Shown here one piece after another: positions 1 to 8,027 of a stretch of DNA of 61,598 nt (position 1 is the first letter of the stretch; each line of letters opens with the position of its first letter). The position numbers were made by a program, and so were the translations under genes. Under the pieces are notes generated by a model. The model saw nothing but the letters and a program-made list of their open reading frames with translations, did not search any database and was not told the origin of the DNA. The stretch comes from Mycolicibacterium peregrinum (GTDB taxonomy: Bacteria > Actinomycetota > Actinomycetes > Mycobacteriales > Mycobacteriaceae): assembly GCF_002102345.1 (NCBI RefSeq), contig NZ_LQPP01000077.1, forward strand, positions 1 through 61,598, read 5' to 3'.

Positions 1-77
1 CATAACTGGCAATCCAGGTGGTCCCATCACCCTGGCAAAATCAGCTCACACTGGTCCCATCCTCCTGGCAGACGACA
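1..77. mobile_element. Terminal repeat array of an insertion sequence (IS21-like), body outside window
   Basis: Two direct units of the form TGGTCCCATC-N3-CTGGCA occur at about 17-38 and 52-71, with the tail of an earlier unit at 5-11. The same units occur in reverse orientation at 61522-61574. Read inward, both ends begin TGTCG then TGCCAGG, so this element probably ends at position 77 with ...CA. Multiple repeats inside each terminus are typical of IS21-family elements. The family assignment is inference because no transposase of this element lies in the window. Confidence 0.6.
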
Positions 78-121
78 GCTGGTCTACGAATCCGCAGTCC
101 GTTGACCTGCAGGTTTCCTCG

Positions 122-149
122 GCTTAGTGCCCCGTTTGGGGCACTAAGC
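122..149. terminator. Perfect hairpin inside the left IS end
   Basis: A 12-bp perfect stem (122-133 with 138-149) closes a GTTT loop. It is formed by the outward terminal repeat and an inward copy of itself. Such a structure can stop readthrough from flanking genes into the transposase. The palindrome is seen directly; the function is inferred. Confidence 0.6.
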
Positions 150-164
150 GGGTAGGTTCTGGCG

Positions 165-1802
165 GTGGCATACGTGCGGAAGGTGCGCACCGCCTCGGGC
201 GCTGTCGCGGTGCAGGTGGTGCGTAAACATCGAGGTCAGCGGACGATTCTGGCGCATGTCGGTTCCGCGCATACCGATGCCGAGCTGGGCCTCCTGCTCG
301 AGGCGGGCCGCCGGATCGCCGCCGCCGATCAAGGTGCCCTCGACATCGAGGTGACTGCCCGTACCCAGCGCGTCGATGACGTCGCCGACTGGCGGGCCGG
401 CACGCTGAACCTGCCCGCCGCTGGTGCTCCCAAAGGCGCCGCGGTGCCGTCGGGACGCACCACGGCGACGTGTTCGCGACTGCTCTACGACACCCTCGCC
501 GCGGTGTATGACTGGCTGGGTTTCAATGCCGTCGATGATCCGGTGTTCCGGGATCTGGTGATCGCCCGACTGGTCGAACCGACGAGCAAGGCCGATGCCG
601 CCCGGGTCTTGACCGATCTGGGCGCAGACACCGTGTCCTACAAGACAATCCAACGACACCTGGCCAAGGTCAACACCGGCAACTACCGGGATGTGATCGC
701 CGGCAAGTGCTTCACCCACGCCGCCGATCGAGGCGGGCTGAGCCTGCTGTTGTACGACGTCACCACCTTGTATTTCGAAGCCGAGAACGAAGACGACCTG
801 CGCAAGGTCGGCTACTCCAAGGAACGTCGCATCGATCCGCAGATCGTCGTCGGTCTACTCGTGGATCGGACCGGGTTCCCGTTGGAGGTCGGCTGTTTCG
901 AGGGCAACACCGCCGAAACCACCACCCTGGTGCCGGTCATCAACGCCTTCCAATCCCGCCACGAGCTCGGTGACGCCCCGATGGTCATCGCCGCTGATGC
1001 CGGCATGCTGTCAGCGACCAACCTGACCGCACTCGACGACGCCGGGCTCGGGTTCATCGTCGGCTCACGGAGTGTGAAAGCCCCGATCGATCTGGCGTCC
1101 CATTTCCATTGGAACGGTGACGTTTTCACCGACGGGCAGATCATCGACACCGTCACACCCCGGCACGCGAAATCCGTCGTCAATGATCCCGCGCACCGGC
1201 GTGAGCCGGCCTGGAATCCCGACGAGCACCCCAACGCCTGGCGTGCGGTCTGGGCGTACTCGGCCAAACGCGCACGCCGCGACCAGAAAACCCTCTACGC
1301 CCAGGAGACCCGCGCCCGCGCCGTCATCAACGGGGAGCGTGCCGCCAAGTCCACCCGCTTCGTCACCACCCACGCCGGCAACCGCGTCCTCGACGAGGCC
1401 AGCCTGGCCCGCGCCCAATCACTGGTCGGCTTGAAGGGCTACGTCACCAACATCCCCGCCACCATGATGCCCGCGGCCGAGATCATCGCGAAGTACCACG
1501 ACCTCTGGCACGTCGAACGCTCATTTCGCATGTCCAAGAGCGACCTTCGTGCCCGGCCCATGTTCCACCGCACCCGCGACGCCATCGAAGCCCACCTGAC
1601 CATCGTGTTCACCGCCCTGGCCGTCGCACACAACGTCCAGGACCGCAGCGGCCTGGCCATCGCCAAAGTCATCAAATCCCTGCGGCCGCTACGCTCGGCG
1701 ACCATCGCCATCAACGGCGCCACCCAGACCTTCCCACCGCAAATCCTGGCAGCCCAACAAGAAATCCTGACCACCCTCGGCATCCCAAAACCGGGGCACT
1801 AA
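165..1802 (+). CDS. IS1634-family transposase
   Basis: This is a 545-residue DDE transposase of the IS4-like superfamily, IS1634 branch, the group that includes mycobacterial IS1549. It cuts and pastes its own element. The first Asp region is LLYDVTTLYFE (about residues 196-206) and the second is VIAADAGMLSATN (about 274-286). The distal region has DLWHVERSFRMSKSDL, with the YREK-like Glu in HVERSFR. The start is GTG at 165, which directly follows the IS hairpin. The frame is intact and the length is normal for the family, so it may still be active. Confidence 0.85.
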   Translation: MAYVRKVRTASGAVAVQVVRKHRGQRTILAHVGSAHTDAELGLLLEAGRRIAAADQGALDIEVTARTQRVDDVADWRAGTLNLPAAGAPKGAAVPSGRTTATCSRLLYDTLAAVYDWLGFNAVDDPVFRDLVIARLVEPTSKADAARVLTDLGADTVSYKTIQRHLAKVNTGNYRDVIAGKCFTHAADRGGLSLLLYDVTTLYFEAENEDDLRKVGYSKERRIDPQIVVGLLVDRTGFPLEVGCFEGNTAETTTLVPVINAFQSRHELGDAPMVIAADAGMLSATNLTALDDAGLGFIVGSRSVKAPIDLASHFHWNGDVFTDGQIIDTVTPRHAKSVVNDPAHRREPAWNPDEHPNAWRAVWAYSAKRARRDQKTLYAQETRARAVINGERAAKSTRFVTTHAGNRVLDEASLARAQSLVGLKGYVTNIPATMMPAAEIIAKYHDLWHVERSFRMSKSDLRARPMFHRTRDAIEAHLTIVFTALAVAHNVQDRSGLAIAKVIKSLRPLRSATIAINGATQTFPPQILAAQQEILTTLGIPKPGH

Positions 1803-1805
1803 GCC

Positions 1806-2574
1806 AAATGTCCTAACTCAGGCGATTCTGGATATTGTCCCCGACCTGCACCGCACGTCTTGGTCTCCTGCGACTCGTGAGGGCAGGCCAACCCTTCGTG
1901 CCCACTTCGGCATCCCCTCATGTGCCAGCGGGGTGAAAGGCGACAGGTAGCCCGTGCGGCCGGCCTGGATCTTCAATACTGACCTGGGTTTTCGACGGGT
2001 AGCCCGTGGAAGTCGCGAACAATGCAGCCGCCATCGGTTGCAACAGATTCGCGATTGCGGGGCGCAGGCTGGCTCCGGACCGCAAGTCGTAATCGACCCA
2101 ATTGAGTAGTGGTAAGCGAGGTCTCGGAGGCTGCGAGTACCTCGTTGACGCCAGTTAAAGAACATGAGAACCCGTGGCCCCGTTCACTGCCGCTACTTTG
2201 TCGCTAGATAGGGGACATGACCGCTCGAATCGGTAGTGCAGTAGTGAGGTTCCGGGACCACAGGGTGTGACGGGCCAGACGGAAACTCAGCGGCTGGTCG
2301 TACGCTTCGGTCAGCGACCTGCACAACCGTGCGGTTTCGGCTTTGCCAGCTCCAAATGGAGAAAGTCGCTGCCAGAATCAAATGGAACTCGCCGAACCTG
2401 CAGCTCAGCGGAGTTTCATTGCCGGTGCAGTTCTGGAAACGACACCTGTGTCGGTTGTCGTTTCCAGTTCTCCGCTGGCAATTCCATCTTGGGTTCTGTG
2501 GGCGAATGCCACAGCGTCTAGCTGAGGAGTTGTTGATGCTGGTGGCGCGAGGCCCAACCCGATCTCCGGGTGGA
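1806..2574. other. Gene-poor region with no recognised coding sequence
   Basis: About 770 bp between the IS and the methyltransferase. Short open frames exist on both strands, but none has a recognisable product, a good ribosome site or conserved-looking sequence. The only structure I can see is a nested palindrome at 2406-2477. The composition is less GC-rich than the neighbours around 2280-2500, consistent with an insertion or deletion scar. Confidence 0.5.
2406..2477. repeat. Nested inverted repeat of unknown role
   Basis: A 12-bp perfect stem (CTGGAAACGACA at 2433-2444 with its complement at 2456-2467) is nested inside an 8-bp perfect pair (CAGCGGAG at 2406-2413 with CTCCGCTG at 2470-2477). 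Weaker symmetry extends outward: AGAATCAAATGGAA near 2374 resembles the complement of the sequence near 2482-2497. It could be a recombination site, a pair of fused element ends, or a MITE-like remnant. Confidence 0.5.
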
Positions 2575-3261
2575 CTACGCGTAGCCGACCCACCCCCGGA
2601 AGTTGAACGCTAGGAAGAAGTCTGCGACGTTGGTGAAGCCGGCCTCCTCGAGGATGGTGCGGTCTTCCTCTGGTGATAGGACGGGGACGCCGGATTCGAT
2701 TGCAACACGAGCCTTCTGAGCATCCGCGGGAGCGATGCCCGTTGCGACGAGGTATGCCACATGCCGGTCTATCCAGGTCTGTCGTTCAGCCTCATCGCGG
2801 TGCTCAATGCTGAGATGCATCATGACGAACGGTGCCCCGGGCGTCAGTCGGCGCCGTACCTCGGTCGCCGTACGCAGTCGTTCGTCGGGTGTAAGGAAGT
2901 GCAGTGTCAGCAGACTGGTTGCGGCGTCGAAGAGGCCAAGCGGTGCGTCGTCGATGTATCCGTTGTGCATCGTGACCCGCGACGCGTTTGATCCGAGGGT
3001 CTGTACCGCGAGATCCAGCATCGCAGCCGACGGATCGACCGCATCGAAGGTCCACCCTGGGTGAGTTTCCGCGAGTGCCTTCGTCTCCAGTCCTCCGCCG
3101 GCCCCCAGCACCAGCAGCCTCGCGTCAGACGGAGCGCGTTCCTCGATGAGGACGCCGACCAGGCGGTGAATGTCGGCCAGGGCGGGCACCATCTGCCCGG
3201 CGCGCTTGGCGTACATGGCGACGTGGGCGGGATCGTCAAATGGGTTCGGTGGTGTGGTCAC
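2575..3261 (-). CDS. Class I SAM-dependent methyltransferase
   Basis: This gene encodes a 228-residue Rossmann-fold methyltransferase of unknown substrate. Motif I is LLVLGAGGGLETKAL (about residues 49-63) and the acidic motif II is FDAVDPS. A post-I segment, FDAATSLLTLHFL, and a C-terminal EEAGFTNV element, common in the Methyltransf_25 group, follow. I chose the GTG at 3261. A longer frame reaches a TTG at 3297, but that would place the start inside the 32-bp palindrome at 3285-3316, which looks like the operator. It is a stand-alone gene, and the nearest gene on the same strand (DUF3159) is about 230 bp upstream of that palindrome. Confidence 0.75.
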   Translation of the reverse strand: MTTPPNPFDDPAHVAMYAKRAGQMVPALADIHRLVGVLIEERAPSDARLLVLGAGGGLETKALAETHPGWTFDAVDPSAAMLDLAVQTLGSNASRVTMHNGYIDDAPLGLFDAATSLLTLHFLTPDERLRTATEVRRRLTPGAPFVMMHLSIEHRDEAERQTWIDRHVAYLVATGIAPADAQKARVAIESGVPVLSPEEDRTILEEAGFTNVADFFLAFNFRGWVGYA

Positions 3262-3284
3262 GCCACCGAGGGTGGCCGCCTGGT

Positions 3285-3316
3285 GCCCAGATGGCAAGTG
3301 AACTTGCTATCTGGGC
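3285..3316. promoter_or_regulatory. 32-bp palindromic operator candidate
   Basis: The arms GCCCAGATGGCAAGTG (3285-3300) and its complement (3301-3316) match except at two positions. The core GCAAGT-GA-ACTTGC resembles sites bound by dimeric winged-helix or HxlR/MarR-type repressors. It lies 24-55 nt upstream of the GTG start of the methyltransferase. The regulator is not identifiable from the window. Confidence 0.55.
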
Positions 3317-3543
3317 AATGTACCGCCGTCACGGTCGCGAGCAGCGCGCATGATGTCGTCGCCGAACTTAGTGCGCCGCGGCACCACACCTCAATGCGTT
3401 AGTCCACGCCTTGGTTCGATCATGCAACGACAACCTCGCCCGAACGTCTGGACCAAACAACCGTTCAAATCCTGGGCGGCATCGGAATCTACCGCACCAG
3501 AATCAACGACTCACGACTGGCCAGGAATCGCCCCAGCACCGCA
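3317..3543. other. Intergenic region, nothing recognised
   Basis: About 225 bp between the operator palindrome and the 3' end of the DUF3159 gene. I see no convincing gene or strong terminator in it. Confidence 0.4.
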
Positions 3544-4230
3544 TCAGGGGCACGCGGCGGGCTCCGTAGAGTCGCTCGCATCGGTCCCTGTGCTGTGCCG
3601 GTCGATGTCTGAGTCGATCTGCCGATTCGCACGGCGGACCGCCCAGTACACCACCACGGACACCGCGCCGAGCAGTGGGTAGCCCATGGCGATCCGGGCA
3701 AGCGCCAGCCAGCCGGTGAATCCACCGTCGTAAAGCCATTGCTGCACAACGAATCGCGCCGAGAACAAGGCCACGAATGCCAGCGTGGCGATGTCGAACG
3801 CGTGCAATACGACGGTGTCGGCGCGCCATGAGCGATCGGGCCCGGCGCTACGCAGTAGGTTCCATATCACTCCGACCAAGGGGCGCCGCACCACGAGGGA
3901 TACGGAGAACACGGCCGCCATCGCCAGACTGAGCCAGATTCCGGGGAGGAAGTAGTCTTCGGCGGACCCGGTGTAGTAGGCGATCAGCGCGGCGACGACG
4001 ACCCCGAGCAGTCCCGATACCGCCGGCTGAAGTGGCTGCTTGCGCAACAACCGGAACACGATCAGACCGACGCTGACGCCGACCGATATCACGACCGCTG
4101 CGCTCAGACCCCCTATCGCGTTCGCGATGACGTAGGCAAACGTGGGCAGGCTGGCATACACCAGCCCGGACGCCCCGCCCACCCGCTCGAGCAACGTTGG
4201 TGAATGTCCTTGCCCCGGTCCGTTGGTCAC
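3544..4230 (-). CDS. DUF3159 family integral membrane protein
   Basis: A 228-residue membrane protein with about six hydrophobic segments. The N-terminal signature LLERVGGASGLVYASLPTFAYVIAN and the RRPLVGVIWNLL loop are typical of actinobacterial DUF3159 proteins, which have no established function (a septation-like membrane role has been suggested by annotation only). The C-terminal 30 residues are polar and probably cytoplasmic. The GTG start overlaps the stop of the upstream S9 peptidase (GTGA, 4227-4230), so the two genes are very likely co-transcribed and translationally coupled. Confidence 0.8.
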   Translation of the reverse strand: MTNGPGQGHSPTLLERVGGASGLVYASLPTFAYVIANAIGGLSAAVVISVGVSVGLIVFRLLRKQPLQPAVSGLLGVVVAALIAYYTGSAEDYFLPGIWLSLAMAAVFSVSLVVRRPLVGVIWNLLRSAGPDRSWRADTVVLHAFDIATLAFVALFSARFVVQQWLYDGGFTGWLALARIAMGYPLLGAVSVVVYWAVRRANRQIDSDIDRHSTGTDASDSTEPAACP

Positions 4231-6113
4231 GATTTCCTTCCCGCACCGATGTGCTCGGCGAGGAAGCGATCGACCGTCTTGTACATGTCAATCACGTTGT
4301 CCGGGTTGACGAATCCGTGCCCCTCGTCGTGTTTGATCATGTACTCCACCTTGACTCCGCGGGCGCGCAACGCCTCGACCAGGTTGTCGGATTCGGCCTG
4401 GACCACGCGAACATCGTTGGCACCCTGGATAACCAGCATCGGTGTGCGGATCTGGTCGACCTTCGTGATCGGTGAACGCGACAGCATGTCGGCCAACTGG
4501 TCCGGGTCGTCGGGGTTGCCGACGAACAGGTGCCAGTTGTTGGCCAGATGCGGGCGCGCGATCTCGGGTAGCGTCCGCATGAAGTTGCTCAGATCGGAGA
4601 TGCCTACGTAATCGACTGCGGCGGCGAACACATCGGGTGTGAAGGTGACGCCCACCAGCGTCGCGTATCCACCGTAAGAGCCGCCGAAGATGGCGATCCG
4701 CTTCGGATCCGCATACCCCTGCTCGACGGCCCAGTCCACACTGTCGATCAGATCATCGTGCATCTTGCCGGCGAACTCACCGACCGCGGCCTTGGTGAAG
4801 GCCTTGCCGAAGCCCGCCGAGCCGCGGAAGTTGACCTGAAGCACCGCATATCCGCGGTTGGCCAGCAGCTGCACCGGCGGGGTGAACATCCAGCCGTCCC
4901 GGGTCCAGGGCCCGCCGTGCACCAGTAGCACCATCGGCAGATCCTTCGGCGGCACCCCGACCGGCAGGGTCAGATACCCGTGCAGATCCAGCCCGTCGCG
5001 CGAGCGGATGGTGACGGGCTCCATCGCCGCCAGGGCCTCGGGATCCAACTGCGGATGAGACCCGAACAGCAGCCGGCTGTCCCCGGTGTCGTGGTCGTAG
5101 AGGTAGGTCATCCCGGCTTCGCGGTCATGGGTGAAGCTGACCACCCAGCGGCGGCCGGTCAGGTCGGAGCTCAGGACGTTCACGTCGCCATCGGACAGCT
5201 TCTCCAGGTTTGCCAGCACCGCGGCGAAGTGCGGGTCCAGCGGCTGAATCACCTGACGCTCCAACAGGTACCGCACCCCGAGCAGATCGCCGGTGCGCCG
5301 GTCCAGGATCAGCGGCTCGGCCAGCGTGGTGAACACGCTGGCTCGGGTGTCCACGTCGTAGACCGGATGGCTGTCGACGTGGGTCTGCTCGCCGGTAAGG
5401 ACGTCGACACGCACGATACGGGTCCGGTCGGTGCCGTCGTTGGAGCCGATCCAGATGCCGGTGCCGTCCGGGGTGACAACGATCGGGTACAGCCCCATCG
5501 TGTAGTCACGGCCGTCGAAGGTGACGATGGAGCGCAGCGTCTCGGTCCGCGGCTCCCACTGCAACAGCTCCACGTCACCGTCGGCAGTCAGTGCGGTGGA
5601 AAACAAGTCGCCGTTGCTGCTGGCCCGCCAGCCTGCTCCCGTGCCGGGGTTCTCCGCCACCATGGTGAGTTCACCGGTGGCGATGTCCAACTCGTAGGCG
5701 TCCATCAGGGTCGGTGTGCGCTTGTTGGAGTACACCATCGCCTTGGTCGGATCGCCGAGCAGTTCGTGGGCGGCCATCGCTCCCGGGAACGGGGTCAGAT
5801 CGACCCCACCGGACTCGGGGTCCTGCGGGTCGGCCCGGAAGACGTGCCAGTTCTCGTCGCCGCCGGTGTCCTGCAGGTAGAGCAACCAGCGGGAGTCCCT
5901 GGTCCACTCGTAATGAATGATGCTGCGGGTGCTGTCGGCGGTAACGCGCTGCGGCTCGCCGTCGAGATCGTCCACGTCCTGGATCCAGATGTTGAGGCGG
6001 TCCCGCCACGGCGCCAGGTAGGCGATACGGGTGCCGTCGGGTGAGATCGATGCCTGCGCGCGGGCGGGCGGCGCGAACAGATCGTCGACGGAGAGCAACT
6101 CAGGTGGTGGCAT
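4227..6113 (-). CDS. S9 family prolyl oligopeptidase-type serine peptidase
   Basis: This encodes a 628-residue peptidase with an N-terminal beta-propeller (WD40-like/TolB-like repeats such as ASISPDGTRIAYLAPW) and a C-terminal alpha/beta-hydrolase domain. The nucleophile elbow is GGSYGGYA (Ser near residue 480), the acid lies in LVIQGANDVRV and the His in HDEGHGF. It hydrolyses short peptides or acyl-peptides. No signal peptide is visible, so it is probably cytosolic. I chose the ATG at 6113 because GGAGG lies just upstream; a GTG at 6128 is the alternative. It is divergent from the MerR gene (63-bp gap) and overlaps DUF3159 by 4 nt. Confidence 0.85.
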   Translation of the reverse strand: MPPPELLSVDDLFAPPARAQASISPDGTRIAYLAPWRDRLNIWIQDVDDLDGEPQRVTADSTRSIIHYEWTRDSRWLLYLQDTGGDENWHVFRADPQDPESGGVDLTPFPGAMAAHELLGDPTKAMVYSNKRTPTLMDAYELDIATGELTMVAENPGTGAGWRASSNGDLFSTALTADGDVELLQWEPRTETLRSIVTFDGRDYTMGLYPIVVTPDGTGIWIGSNDGTDRTRIVRVDVLTGEQTHVDSHPVYDVDTRASVFTTLAEPLILDRRTGDLLGVRYLLERQVIQPLDPHFAAVLANLEKLSDGDVNVLSSDLTGRRWVVSFTHDREAGMTYLYDHDTGDSRLLFGSHPQLDPEALAAMEPVTIRSRDGLDLHGYLTLPVGVPPKDLPMVLLVHGGPWTRDGWMFTPPVQLLANRGYAVLQVNFRGSAGFGKAFTKAAVGEFAGKMHDDLIDSVDWAVEQGYADPKRIAIFGGSYGGYATLVGVTFTPDVFAAAVDYVGISDLSNFMRTLPEIARPHLANNWHLFVGNPDDPDQLADMLSRSPITKVDQIRTPMLVIQGANDVRVVQAESDNLVEALRARGVKVEYMIKHDEGHGFVNPDNVIDMYKTVDRFLAEHIGAGRKS

Positions 6114-6176
6114 GCCTCCATCGCACACTCGGACGTAGCGGCACAGTCAAGTCCCGGGCATGGGCATGATGGACAG

Positions 6177-6908
6177 GTGGCGTGGAGTACTCGGGAGATC
6201 GCCGAACTGGGCGGCACCAGTCTGCGAGCCGTCCGCCATTACCACCAGGTTGGTCTGCTCCCGGAGCCCGAGCGCCGGTCAAATGGGTACAAGCAGTACG
6301 GCGTGGCGCATCTGGTCCGGTTGGTCCGCATCAAACGGCTCGTCGACCTGGGGTTCTCGCTCCAGCAGATCGCGGCGTTGGGTGACACCGACGAGCATCC
6401 CGAACAGGCGTTGCGGGAATTGGATGCGGAGCTGGCGGCGACCATCGACCGGCTGCAGCGGGCCCGCGAGGAGCTCGGCGTGCTGCTGGAGAACTCCGCG
6501 CCCATGGATCTGCCGTCCGAGTTCGCGCCCGTGGACGCCGTCGCCAAGATGACCGACGCGGATCGCAAACTGGTGGTGGTCCTGAGCCGGGTGCTGGGCC
6601 CGCGCGGCCGACAGGTCTATGCCGATCTGATCAGGGACACCCTCGAGGATCCGGCCGCGTCGGAGCTGGACACGCTGTCCGCCGACGCCGATGAGGAGAC
6701 CCGCCGGGACCTCGCCGAGCGGCTGGCGCCCTACATCTTGTCGGTCCGGCAGGCCCATCCCGGGCTCACCGAGGCCCGCGCCGACGCGCCGCGCGGTGCG
6801 AACTTCGTCGAGAAGGCCGTCGATGACGCGATGGCCGATCTGTACAACCCGGCGCAGCTGGACGTGCTGCGCCGGGCCGGTCAGATTGTGCGGGGGCTGG
6901 CTACGTAG
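6177..6908 (+). CDS. MerR family transcriptional regulator
   Basis: This is a 243-residue regulator. The N-terminal winged HTH begins STREIAELGGTSLRAVRHYHQVGLLPEPER (residues 4-33), then comes the MerR recognition and dimerisation helix around LVDLGFSLQQIAALGD. The C-terminal half has no metal-binding Cys pattern, so an organic effector is more likely than a metal. The start is the GTG at 6177. It is divergent from the S9 peptidase, which makes that operon a plausible target. Confidence 0.8.
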   Translation: MAWSTREIAELGGTSLRAVRHYHQVGLLPEPERRSNGYKQYGVAHLVRLVRIKRLVDLGFSLQQIAALGDTDEHPEQALRELDAELAATIDRLQRAREELGVLLENSAPMDLPSEFAPVDAVAKMTDADRKLVVVLSRVLGPRGRQVYADLIRDTLEDPAASELDTLSADADEETRRDLAERLAPYILSVRQAHPGLTEARADAPRGANFVEKAVDDAMADLYNPAQLDVLRRAGQIVRGLAT

Positions 6909-7098
6909 GTTCGGCAGCGGTGCGAGCCACTGGGGCGATCCAGTTGGCGGGCCCGAGGTACTCAGCTTCCATGAGCAACGCGACACTCTGGCAAGCCTGC
7001 TCGCGCGAGAACTGCCGGCGAGCGGCTCGACGCGTTTCGCTGATCGCCGAGGCCGGCGAAGGTTTCGCTAGACCAGTCGTGATCCGCGCACTGTGGGA

Positions 7099-7944
7099 TC
7101 AGATGAGGCCAAGCGGTCCGGCCAATGCGGTCAGTGAGGGAACCAGGTTGTCGGGTCCGGCCAGGACTTGCACAGGCACGTGGGTCGCGCCGGCAACGAG
7201 ATGCTCGTTCAGTCTGGCTGCGATGGCATCGGTACTGCCATACGCGACGAGGGCGTCGATCAGGGCATCGCTGCCGGGGGAGGCAACGTCGGAGTCATTG
7301 AACCCCAATCGATTCCAGTTGTTCACATAGTTGGTCCCTTTGAGGTAGATGGCAAGAGCTTCGCGTCCGATGGCCCTTGCCTGGGCCGCGTCCCGGTTCA
7401 GCACCACCTTGTGCGCCGGGGCGATGAAAGCATCCGGCCCGACTATGGCGCGCGCCTGAGCGGTGTGTTGTGGGGTGGTCAGGTAGGGATGGGCTCCCGC
7501 GCTGCGGCGTGAGGCCAGCTTCAGGACCTGGGGGCCGAGCGCGGCGACGACGCGCTGGTCCTTGGGCACGCCGTATTCATCGAGCTTGTCGAGGTACTCG
7601 GTGAGCGCGTCGTAGGGCTTCTTGTACTCGGCGATCAGCTCGGGATGTCCGGCGCCGATCCCGAGCAGGAATCGTCCGGGGTGGGCCATCTCGATGCGGT
7701 GAAACGACTCGGCGACCCGACCGGCGGGCGCCGACCAGATGTTGACGATGCCCGTTGCCACCTTCAGCGTCTTGGTCGGCTCAAGGATTGACTCGACCCA
7801 GTTGAGTTCGGCCGGCGGCGAGCCGCCTGCCCAGATCGCGCCGTAGCCGAGCGCCTCGATATCCCTCAGTTGCGCGGCGGTCATTTGCTTCCACTGCTGG
7901 AAAAGACCGAATACGCCGAAGGTGCCCAGATTTAAGCTAGTCAT
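7099..7944 (-). CDS. LLM class F420-dependent oxidoreductase (TIGR03620-like)
   Basis: A 281-residue luciferase-like monooxygenase-fold protein. It starts NLGTFGVFGLFQ and carries the LGYGAIWAGGSPPAELNWVESIL region and the FLLGIGAGHPE segment typical of mycobacterial F420-dependent LLM enzymes of this subfamily. These proteins transfer hydride with coenzyme F420; the substrate is unknown. It is convergent with the MerR gene (190-bp gap) and lies downstream of the pseudo-lipase on the same strand. Confidence 0.8.
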   Translation of the reverse strand: MTSLNLGTFGVFGLFQQWKQMTAAQLRDIEALGYGAIWAGGSPPAELNWVESILEPTKTLKVATGIVNIWSAPAGRVAESFHRIEMAHPGRFLLGIGAGHPELIAEYKKPYDALTEYLDKLDEYGVPKDQRVVAALGPQVLKLASRRSAGAHPYLTTPQHTAQARAIVGPDAFIAPAHKVVLNRDAAQARAIGREALAIYLKGTNYVNNWNRLGFNDSDVASPGSDALIDALVAYGSTDAIAARLNEHLVAGATHVPVQVLAGPDNLVPSLTALAGPLGLI

Positions 7945-8027
7945 GAGTCAGTCAATCAGTCGTCGCCCCACGAATATTCCGATATGTACTGCAGGACTTG
8001 AACTTTGATTTCGACTGGCATGGGTGT

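Larger units (their letters stand above)
121..1805 (+). mobile_element. IS1634-family insertion sequence
   Basis: The element consists of one transposase gene between terminal inverted repeats. The left end at 121 reads GGCTTAGTGCCCCG and the right end, 1785-1805, reads CCGGGGCACTAAGCC at its outer edge, so the outer 14 bp match perfectly. I saw no clear target-site duplication (left flank tttcctc, right flank aaatgtc). It sits only 43 bp from the end of the left-edge element, so two mobile elements are stacked here. Confidence 0.8.

Noticed and set aside
1818..2165. Minus-strand open frame of 115 codons after the IS1634 element.
   Set aside because: Composition is Arg/Ser/Cys-rich as in antisense frames, with no recognisable motif or ribosome site.
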